Below, one piece after another: positions 1 to 5,332 of a stretch of 7,583 nt of DNA. How positions within the stretch are numbered: position 1 is the stretch's first letter; each line of letters starts with the position of its first letter. The position numbers and the translations under genes are program-made. The DNA comes from Deltaproteobacteria bacterium. GTDB taxonomy: Bacteria; Desulfobacterota; DSM-4660; Desulfatiglandales; HGW-15. The notes below the pieces were generated by a model. The model saw only the letters and a program-made list of their open reading frames with translations, was not told the DNA's origin and searched no databases. Where the stretch lies: contig JAFDHB010000165.1 of assembly GCA_019308985.1 (NCBI GenBank), positions 1 through 7,583 on the forward strand, in the 5' to 3' direction.

Positions 1-91
1 ACCCCTATGAGGACAATGGGGGCGTGGGAACAGCTCAGGAGCGATATTGAGCCTTGAGAAAAGACCCCCAGGGACCATTGATCGCGGTTGA
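1..91. other. Unresolved left edge, no gene assignable
   Basis: These bases lie downstream of the leftward regulator gene. Two forward frames are open from the window edge (to a TGA at 55-57 in frame 1 and a TGA at 48-50 in frame 3), so the 3' end of a rightward gene converging on the regulator is possible. A leftward ATG at 78-76 also stays open to the edge but has no ribosome binding site. None of the short peptides is recognisable. The repeated TTGATC motif at 79-84 and 89-94 gives a weak hairpin overlapping the regulator stop, but no T-run marks a terminator. Confidence 0.3.
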
Positions 92-1540
92 TCAGGCTTT
101 GGGCAACAGCCTGTCTAGACCTGAAGCCTTTATCTCTTGCAGCTTATTATAGATGGTCGAGCGGGATATTCCCAGGAGGGAAGCGGCCAGGCGCTTGTTC
201 CCCTTTGTCTGCCTCAGGGCCTCAAGGATTAGTTCCGTTTCTTTTCTCGCTATCTCTTTCTTATATTCCCTATGAGCCGGGTTGGCCTTTTTGAAGGAGG
301 ATCCTGTGACTTCTTTAGGCAGGCAATTAGCAGGTATTTCTTCGCCCACCCATTTTTTCAAGACGGATTGTTCCAAGACATTGATCAGCTCTCTGACATT
401 CCCCGGCCAACTGTAGTTCAAGAGACAATCGGTTGCCTCTCCGGAGACTCTCTTGAAGCGTGTCCCAAACTGCTTGTTGATCGCCTGTAAGAAGTAATCA
501 ATATAGACAGGTATGTCCTCTCTCCTTTCCCTCAGAGGGGGGATTTCTATAGTGGCCTTGGCTAGTCGAAAATAGAGGTCTTCCCGGAAGGTACCTTTCG
601 CCACCGCCTTCTTCAAATTCACGTTCGACGAGGCAATCATCCTGAATTTCAATTTTCTTATCCTTGTGCTTCCCAGCTTTTCTATTTCCCTTTCCTGGAG
701 TACGCGCAAGAGTTTGGCCTGAATGGTAAGGGGGAGGGAAGCCACTTCATCCAAGTAGAGCGTCCCTCCATGGGCGACTTCAAATTTCCCCTGCTTTCCG
801 GAGGTGCTGGCACCGGAGAATGCCCCCTTTACATAGCCAAAAAGCTCTGACTCGGCCAATTCAAAGGGAATTGCGGGTGAGTTGACGCGAACAAACGGGC
901 TTTCAGGTTTGAAATAGTTATGGATGGCTTGGGCAAAGAGTTCCTTCCCCGTGCCGCTTTCTCCGGTGATCAACACGTCGGTCTCTATCAGGGCTATCTT
1001 CTTTGCCATGTTGATGGTATCCAGCAAAGGCCTGCTTTTGCCCAGGATGTCATCAAAGGTATAATGGGCAGCCTGCTTGTGTTTCTGTTTCTCCCGAAGG
1101 TCTTGGATCTCTCTTTCCAGCCGTTTCAATTTTCTTGATATTCGATTCAATTCCTCCAAGGAACGGAATATTACCCGGCCAACAGCCCCTACCACCTCTC
1201 CGTCCCTGATCAGGGGATACACCGAGCTGATCTTCTTTGCTCTCCCGAGCTCCAGCACACTCCCTATTTGGGGATATCCAGTGTCGAGGGTCTTGGGAAT
1301 GTTCGAGTCGGGGACAAATTCCGTCATTTTTCGGCCCGCAGCCCCACCGGGTCTCAGCCCGAAATGTCTTTCAGAACCCCTGTCCATGAACACCACTTTT
1401 CCATCCTTGTCTGTGATGATCAGACTCTCGTATGGGTTTCGCAGGAAGAAGCGAAGCGCCCACGTAATGGTCGGGGAGTAAGCATAGGCTCCCAGCACCT
1501 CATCCAGGACCTTGATGCATTCTTCCCTGTCTTTATCCAT
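92..1540 (-). CDS. PAS domain sigma-54-dependent transcriptional activator (enhancer-binding protein, Fis-type HTH)
   Basis: This is a 482-residue activator of the NtrC/NifA superfamily that uses ATP hydrolysis to open promoters held by RNA polymerase-sigma-54. A PAS-like sensory domain spans about residues 30-125, followed by a charged probable coiled coil (about 127-155). The AAA+ domain has Walker A GESGTGKE (193-200), the sigma-54 contact loop as GAFSGA (239-244, Ser where Thr is usual), Walker B GGTLYLDEV (258-266), arginine-finger region FREDLYFRL (318-326) and sensor II WPGNVREL (378-385). A Fis-type helix-turn-helix lies at about 435-472 (GNKRLAASLLGISRSTIYNK). There is no receiver domain, so a small ligand or redox signal rather than phosphorylation is likely. 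The ATG at 1540 is preceded by GGAAGGA about seven bases upstream. It diverges from the UbiD operon, whose promoter is sigma-54 type, so it is very probably that operon's activator. Domain assignment is secure; the ligand is unknown. Confidence 0.95.
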   Translation of the reverse strand: MDKDREECIKVLDEVLGAYAYSPTITWALRFFLRNPYESLIITDKDGKVVFMDRGSERHFGLRPGGAAGRKMTEFVPDSNIPKTLDTGYPQIGSVLELGRAKKISSVYPLIRDGEVVGAVGRVIFRSLEELNRISRKLKRLEREIQDLREKQKHKQAAHYTFDDILGKSRPLLDTINMAKKIALIETDVLITGESGTGKELFAQAIHNYFKPESPFVRVNSPAIPFELAESELFGYVKGAFSGASTSGKQGKFEVAHGGTLYLDEVASLPLTIQAKLLRVLQEREIEKLGSTRIRKLKFRMIASSNVNLKKAVAKGTFREDLYFRLAKATIEIPPLRERREDIPVYIDYFLQAINKQFGTRFKRVSGEATDCLLNYSWPGNVRELINVLEQSVLKKWVGEEIPANCLPKEVTGSSFKKANPAHREYKKEIARKETELILEALRQTKGNKRLAASLLGISRSTIYNKLQEIKASGLDRLLPKA

Positions 1541-1564
1541 TGTGTATTCCTTCCGTCTAGGATT

Positions 1565-1578
1565 TTTGACATGTCCAA
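1565..1578. promoter_or_regulatory. Imperfect palindrome in regulator leader, possible operator
   Basis: TTTGACATGTCCAA has a perfect 8-bp core (GACATGTC, 1568-1575) and two further pairs outside one mismatch. It lies between the proposed sigma-70 start and the regulator ATG, where a bound protein could repress the gene. An 8-bp palindrome is common by chance, so this is tentative. Confidence 0.2.
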
Positions 1579-1597
1579 GTTTTGGTCATTCCTTTAC

Positions 1598-1625
1598 TTT
1601 ATATCAAGAATGAGATGAATTTCAA
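1598..1625 (-). promoter_or_regulatory. Probable sigma-70 promoter of the regulator gene
   Basis: Read on the minus strand, TTGAAA (1625-1620) and TATAAA (1603-1598) are separated by 16 bp, each one base from the -35 and -10 consensus. Transcription would start near 1591, leaving a leader of about 50 nt before the regulator ATG. This fits a constitutively or weakly expressed activator. AT-rich DNA can produce such matches by chance. Confidence 0.45.
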
Positions 1626-1738
1626 GGTAAAAAGAGGCGATATCTTGACCAGGCGGGAGAATAATCATATTTGGAAAGAGTGCGGGGGTGCGGTGGATCT
1701 GGCTGGTATTCTCTTAGGGTTTTGCAAGAAGCCAATGA

Positions 1739-1770
1739 TAGAGACGGAGTGATGCAAGGAGTTGTCTCTA
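1739..1770. promoter_or_regulatory. Inverted repeat upstream of the sigma-54 promoter, candidate activator-binding site
   Basis: TAGAGAC (1739-1745) and its exact reverse complement GTCTCTA (1764-1770) are separated by 18 bp, so the half-sites are about 25 bp apart centre to centre. The right half ends about 29 bp before the -24 GG. Activators with Fis-type helices bind dyads upstream of their promoters, which fits, although upstream sites usually lie somewhat farther away and have tighter spacing. Confidence 0.3.
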
Positions 1771-1798
1771 GGGATCTCTGCCTCTTGATGGGGTCTTT

Positions 1799-1814
1799 TG
1801 GTACGAAACTTGCT
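1799..1814 (+). promoter_or_regulatory. Sigma-54 (-24/-12) promoter of the UbiD operon
   Basis: TGGTACGAAACTTGCT matches the consensus TGGCACG-N4-TTGCW at every defined position except one (T for C after the GG). The invariant GG (1800-1801) and GC (1812-1813) are separated by exactly 10 bp. Transcription should start about 12 bp after the GC, near 1825, giving a leader of about 40 nt before the ATG at 1865. A sigma-54 activator gene diverges from this promoter, which independently supports the call. Confidence 0.85.
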
Positions 1815-1849
1815 GAGAACAATCATTTCTAGTGGAGAACTTGGCATTC

Positions 1850-1858
1850 AAAGGAGGA
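1850..1858 (+). promoter_or_regulatory. Ribosome binding site fixing the start of UbiD enzyme 1
   Basis: AAAGGAGGA contains a full GGAGG (1853-1857) seven bases before ATG 1865. An in-frame GTG lies upstream at 1832 and would add 11 residues, but it has no such site and would place this Shine-Dalgarno inside the coding region. ATG 1865 is therefore preferred. Confidence 0.85.
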
Positions 1859-1864
1859 AGCAAG

Positions 1865-3310
1865 ATGGCATTTAGAGACCACAGGGATTTTTTTGAGCTG
1901 CTCGAGAAGGAAGGGGAATTGGCAAGGATTACCCGAGAGGTCGATTGGGACCTGGAAGTAGGCGCCATAGGGAGAAGGGTATATGAAATGGAGGGACCTT
2001 GCCTCCTTTTTGAGAAAATAAAGGATTACCCCGAAGGTTTCAGGATTTCCAACGGCACCTCGGGGACTTGGTCCAGGGTTGCCCTGGCAATGGGACTGCC
2101 AAAGGACACCCCGGTGCGGACCATATACAAAGAGTACGAAAAGGCCCTGGAGAAAAAGATCCCGCCCAAGGAAGTAGAAAAGGATGATGCCCCTTGCAAG
2201 GAAAACATCATGTTGGGCGATGAAGTCGACTTGTACAGATTTCCTACCCCCATGATACACGAAGGGGATGGAGGCAGATATATCGGCGCCTGGGACCTCG
2301 TGGTTTGCAAGGATCCTGACACCGGATGGGAGAATTGGGGCATGTACCGCTTCATGATTCATACAAAGGACTGGCTGACAGGTTGGCCGCAGACTACCAG
2401 CCAGCTGGCCATGATTTTCAAGGAGAGATATGCGCCCAAAAATCAGCCTATGCCGATTGCGCTGGTTCTTGGAGCCGATCCAATTTCTCATATCATGGCT
2501 ACGGCCCCCCTGAGGCCCGGTGAAAATGAAGCAGAACACGCAGGCGGGATAAGGGGAGAGCCCGTTGAATTGGTAAAGTGCGAGACGTCAGATCTCCTTG
2601 TTCCTGCCCATGCGGAGATTGTTATTGAGGGAGAGCTGATGCCTGACAAGATCGCTCCTGACGGCCCTTTTGGCGAATACCCGGGGTATCGCAGTGGTAC
2701 CATGTTTGAGGGCGTGGCGGTTAAGGTCAACTGCATCACTTACAGGAATGACCCGATCGTGACCACCATATCTCTTGGCACTCCTCCTGACGACTCATCC
2801 ATCGCGGCTTCACTTACTGCGGCCGTCTCCATGAAAAGGGGGCTCTTGCGCAAGGGTGTGCCGGTTACGGATGTCTATGTCCCCCCGGAAGGAGTTACAC
2901 ACCTTATTATCGTAGGTGTGAAAAGAGGTGGTGCGGACGTTGCCCGTAAGGTCCTCGACTTCTTTACCACCCGCAGGGTAATGACGAACAAACACATCGT
3001 CGTGGACGAGGATGTTGACGTATTCAATATGGCTGAGGTGCTGCATGCATTTGCTACCAAATGTCACCCGGGAAGGGGGATACTCTACGAATGGTACGAG
3101 GGCAGGTCCAACTCCCTTACACCTTTTTACAGTCCGGAGGAACGCAAGAGGCTCAAAGGCGTCTCCGTGGTCTTTGACAGCACGTGGCCGCCCAGTTGGG
3201 CCGAAGATATTATACCCATAAAGGCATCGTTCAAGACCATATACTCGAAAGAGATTCAAGATAAGGTCATTCAAAATTGGGAAAAATATGGTATAAAGTT
3301 GGAGGGTTGA
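1865..3310 (+). CDS. UbiD-family prenylated-FMN-dependent (de)carboxylase, phenylphosphate carboxylase-like subunit 1
   Basis: This 481-residue cytoplasmic protein has the usual UbiD length and motifs throughout. It carries DGGRYIGAW (135-143), NWGMYR (157-162), ENEAEHAGG (220-228), DGPFGEYPGY (266-275) and DEDVDVFNMAEVLHA (381-395), with an Fdc1-like tail NWEKYG (471-476). By motif spacing against Aspergillus Fdc1, N157 and E222 match the metal ligands N168 and E233, R162 the catalytic R173, and E271 the catalytic E282. Two positions differ: D266 replaces E277 and Q180 sits where H191 would be. UbiD enzymes use prenylated FMN made by UbiX to decarboxylate, or in phenol-type pathways carboxylate, aromatic or unsaturated acids. 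It is first in the operon behind the sigma-54 promoter. The next gene starts four bases after its stop, with the ribosome site GGAGGG (3301-3306) inside this gene, implying translational coupling. The family is certain; substrate and direction are not. Confidence 0.95.
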   Translation: MAFRDHRDFFELLEKEGELARITREVDWDLEVGAIGRRVYEMEGPCLLFEKIKDYPEGFRISNGTSGTWSRVALAMGLPKDTPVRTIYKEYEKALEKKIPPKEVEKDDAPCKENIMLGDEVDLYRFPTPMIHEGDGGRYIGAWDLVVCKDPDTGWENWGMYRFMIHTKDWLTGWPQTTSQLAMIFKERYAPKNQPMPIALVLGADPISHIMATAPLRPGENEAEHAGGIRGEPVELVKCETSDLLVPAHAEIVIEGELMPDKIAPDGPFGEYPGYRSGTMFEGVAVKVNCITYRNDPIVTTISLGTPPDDSSIAASLTAAVSMKRGLLRKGVPVTDVYVPPEGVTHLIIVGVKRGGADVARKVLDFFTTRRVMTNKHIVVDEDVDVFNMAEVLHAFATKCHPGRGILYEWYEGRSNSLTPFYSPEERKRLKGVSVVFDSTWPPSWAEDIIPIKASFKTIYSKEIQDKVIQNWEKYGIKLEG

Positions 3311-3313
3311 GAA

Positions 3314-3622
3314 ATGGCCAAAGAATGGCAGACCTTTGTGAGAAAATTCGGCGACATGAAGGAAGGGGATATCGAGATATTCATCAAGGATTTGACCCCG
3401 GGCCCACGCAAGTACGATACAAAGCATGTAACCGCCAGGGTCTCAAAGTCAAAGAATAAACTTCCCCAGGGCGATATCCTTTGGATTAGATCGGAATCCG
3501 GCAGCATGTTACCCGAGCCGTGGTATATGGAGATCAAAGAAGAGCTTCCAGAGTGGGTGGAAGGCCGGCCCTGGGAAGATGTCTTTGAGGCCATTGAGAG
3601 GGCCCAGGCGAGGAGGGCTTGA
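3314..3622 (+). CDS. Small protein resembling phenylphosphate carboxylase gamma subunit
   Basis: This gene encodes a 102-residue soluble protein (roughly 12 kDa) with no cysteines, no signal peptide and no membrane segment. The N-terminal half reads as short beta strands around the segment DLTPGPRKYDTKHVTARVS (26-44); the C-terminal third is acidic with tryptophans (W70, W81, W87) and ends in a basic helix. The start ATG has GGAGGG seven bases upstream, inside the end of the UbiD gene, so the two proteins are probably made together in similar amounts. Size, the DLTPG-K-Y pattern and position directly after a UbiD gene match what I recall of the roughly 10-kDa gamma subunit (PpcC) of the phenol-carboxylating enzyme of Thauera/Aromatoleum. 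It lacks the Cys motifs of the BsdD/VdcD small subunits of hydroxyarylic acid decarboxylases. The homology call is from memory and context, hence moderate. Confidence 0.65.
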   Translation: MAKEWQTFVRKFGDMKEGDIEIFIKDLTPGPRKYDTKHVTARVSKSKNKLPQGDILWIRSESGSMLPEPWYMEIKEELPEWVEGRPWEDVFEAIERAQARRA

Positions 3623-3952
3623 AGATTTTTCTGGGTGTTTTTGGCTTCCTCATCCACTCACAATGCGTTGTTTGAAGGAAATTCGTAACATTTTAGCCTT
3701 TTTCCAGCATTTGGGCCCTCAGCAATCTCTTTCCAGGGGTGAAAGGCATAAGGAATGACGCCCTATTGTGTGCCACCCAGGCGGTCGGTTGCCTGATCCT
3801 CATGCCTGGATTTCCTTCCGGCACATAATGGATATGGCTATCCGACCGCCAGGCCCTTGCGCCATGCGCGACTGGGGTACCACTGAAACGAGTTCACCTC
3901 TTCCAAGAGATCCCCGAGGCCCTATAGTCCTCTGGTCTTTCCTGGAGCCAAA
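3623..3952. other. Intergenic gap between gamma-like gene and CoA ligase
   Basis: This 330-bp stretch has no convincing gene; the only notable reading frame (from a GTG at 3768) runs 115 bases into the ligase gene in another frame and has no recognisable content. No GG-N10-GC sigma-54 site was found by eye. The sequence spanning 3610-3651 can pair weakly (GAGGAGG with CTTCCTC) but lacks a T-run, so it is not an intrinsic terminator. An inverted-repeat block occupies 3780-3850. The gap is long for the interior of an operon and may hold a second promoter or a remnant of a lost gene. Confidence 0.5.
3780..3850. repeat. 71-nt inverted-repeat block with nested hairpin
   Basis: GGCGGTCGG (3780-3788) and its exact reverse complement CCGACCGCC (3842-3850) flank a 53-nt interior. 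Inside, TGCCtGG (3803-3809) pairs with CCGGCA (3818-3823) around an 8-nt loop with one bulged T. The outer arm is GC-rich and perfect over nine pairs. It could be a structured RNA leader of the ligase gene, a processing or stability element, or a remnant of a small mobile element. No T-run follows. Confidence 0.5.
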
Positions 3953-5305
3953 ATGTTACGGAAATTCGAAGGAAACGAGGGGAAAATGGTTACAGGTGCT
4001 TATTACGCCCCCGACGTCGAGACAGCGCCTCCCGACAAGATCCGAGATATTCAGTTTGGCAAGTTGAGGAGAATTCTGGGTATCGTCTCGAAGAACAACG
4101 CCTTTTACAAGAAAAAGTTCCAGGAACAGGGGCTGGAGATTGAGGACATCAGGTCTATTGACGATTTAAGCGAGTTGCCTTTCACAAGAAAAGAGGAATT
4201 TCAGGAAGACCAGGAGAGATTTCCCCCTTTTGGCAGCAATCTCTCGGAACCACTTGACAATTTCATACGCTACCACCAGACCACGGGAACAACAGGAAAA
4301 CCTCTCAAGTGGCTTGAGACAAGAGAAAGCTGGCAATGGCGAAGAAAGGTCTCTGCCATAGCCCTTTGGGCTGTTGGAGTGAGGCAGTCTGACATAGTGT
4401 TCTTTCCATTCTCATTTGGGCCCCATGTTGCGTTTTGGGCTCTTTTCGATGGGGCCCAGGACATTGGGGCACTTACCATAGCAGGAGGCGGATGGAGTAC
4501 CCTGCAGAGGGTCAAATTCATAATGGACAAGAATGTAACAGTGGTATGTTGCACGCCGACCTATTCCCAGAGACTCATAGAGGTTGCGAAGGAACAGGGC
4601 ATAGATTTGAGAGAATCAGCTTTGAACACTATAGTCCAGGCAGGGGAACCCGGGGCATTGATACCTGGCTTCAGAAAAAAAATCAAGGAACAGACCGGAG
4701 CGACCCCCTATGATTATACTGGTCTTACGGAGATAGGTGCCTATGGGTTTCAATGCCGGCATCAGGAGTATGCCGTACATGTCAATGAAAGTGAATTTAT
4801 CCTGGAGGTCATTGATCCCAAGACCGGCGAGGAAAGGGAAGAAGGCGAATTGGGGGAAATGGTCCTTACCAATCTCGGGCGGGCGTGCTCTCCGAGCATA
4901 CGCTTCAGGACCAGGGATCTCGTCAGGATAAAGAAAGGAACATGTCCCTGCGGAAGGACATTCAAGATGCTTGACGGAGGGGTCCTTGGAAGGTCTGACG
5001 ACATGATCACCATCAAGGGGTTGAACTTATTTCCCTCTCAGATCGGCGAATTAATACAAAAGCATTTGTCGGTCGGGGAAGAATTTCAAATCATGGCCTA
5101 TGACAAGGATGGCATGGGAGAGGTAAAGGTCCTTGTGGAGCTCGGGGAAGGTCGCAACGTAAGAGAAGTTGAAAAGGTCTTGAAAGAGGAACTAAGGCAG
5201 GCGTTTGAGATGAGGATGGAGGTTGAGACAGTGCCGCGGGGTACGCTGGCCAGGTCGGACTATAAATCCAAGAGGTTTGTTGACACCAGGAAGGTCAGCA
5301 AATGA
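3953..5305 (+). CDS. PaaK-like (phenylacetate-CoA ligase family) AMP-forming aryl-CoA ligase
   Basis: This 450-residue adenylate-forming ligase activates a carboxylic acid to an acyl-AMP and then to its CoA thioester. The phosphate-binding loop is TTGTTGKP (110-117). The A5-like motif YDYTGLTE lies at 253-260, IRFRTRDL (316-323) is the PaaK form of the A7 motif, and GRSDDMITIKGLNLFPSQI (346-364) is diagnostic of PaaK. The C-terminal PRGTLARSDYKSKR region (428-441) should carry the catalytic lysine. CPCGR (331-335) is also typical. ATG 3953 has GGAG five bases upstream; ATG 3986 (residue 12) has GAGGGG three bases upstream and would give 439 residues, closer to the usual length, so the start is uncertain. 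Lying between two UbiD genes, it probably activates the aryl acid made by the carboxylase. Phenylacetate itself is possible but not suggested by the neighbours. The ATP-dependent class is certain; the substrate is unknown. Confidence 0.93.
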   Translation: MLRKFEGNEGKMVTGAYYAPDVETAPPDKIRDIQFGKLRRILGIVSKNNAFYKKKFQEQGLEIEDIRSIDDLSELPFTRKEEFQEDQERFPPFGSNLSEPLDNFIRYHQTTGTTGKPLKWLETRESWQWRRKVSAIALWAVGVRQSDIVFFPFSFGPHVAFWALFDGAQDIGALTIAGGGWSTLQRVKFIMDKNVTVVCCTPTYSQRLIEVAKEQGIDLRESALNTIVQAGEPGALIPGFRKKIKEQTGATPYDYTGLTEIGAYGFQCRHQEYAVHVNESEFILEVIDPKTGEEREEGELGEMVLTNLGRACSPSIRFRTRDLVRIKKGTCPCGRTFKMLDGGVLGRSDDMITIKGLNLFPSQIGELIQKHLSVGEEFQIMAYDKDGMGEVKVLVELGEGRNVREVEKVLKEELRQAFEMRMEVETVPRGTLARSDYKSKRFVDTRKVSK

Positions 5306-5316
5306 GAAACTGAATT

Positions 5317-5326
5317 GGGGAAGGAG
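5317..5326 (+). promoter_or_regulatory. Ribosome binding site fixing the start of UbiD enzyme 2
   Basis: GGGGAAGGAG ends six bases before ATG 5333. An in-frame TTG at 5315 would add six residues and swallow this site, so ATG 5333 is preferred. The spacing from the ligase stop (5303-5305) is 27 bp, consistent with one transcript. Confidence 0.8.
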
Positions 5327-5332
5327 AAACGA

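Larger units (their letters stand above)
1541..1864. other. Divergent intergenic control region between activator and UbiD operon
   Basis: This 324-bp stretch holds no convincing gene. It contains a probable sigma-70 promoter for the leftward regulator (1598-1625), a sigma-54 promoter for the rightward operon (1799-1814), an inverted repeat that could bind the activator (1739-1770), a short palindrome in the regulator leader (1565-1578) and a strong ribosome binding site before the first UbiD gene (1850-1858). GAGAAC occurs twice, 20 bp apart (1815-1820 and 1835-1840), in the transcribed leader; its meaning is unknown. Confidence 0.7.

Noticed and set aside
1..78. Leftward ATG at 78 open to the window edge
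   Set aside because: No ribosome site, proline- and arginine-rich unrecognisable peptide, too short to judge.
1724..1725. GGCTGG...TTTTGC near 1705-1725 as another -24/-12 element
   Set aside because: The GG to GC spacing is 17 bp rather than 10, which sigma-54 does not accept.
1829..2539. 236-residue reading frame opposite UbiD enzyme 1
   Set aside because: It lies antisense within a gene with clear UbiD motifs, has no ribosome site and no recognisable domain.
3610..3651. Possible terminator after the gamma-like gene
   Set aside because: The arms pair over about seven positions including a wobble, but the loop is long and no T-run follows.
3768..4067. 99-residue forward reading frame from a GTG
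   Set aside because: It overlaps the start of the ligase gene by 115 bases in another frame, spans the inverted-repeat block and shows no protein-like features.
5302..5313. Tiny ATG reading frame overlapping the ligase stop
   Set aside because: It encodes three residues before a stop and lacks a ribosome site; the real next start is ATG 5333.
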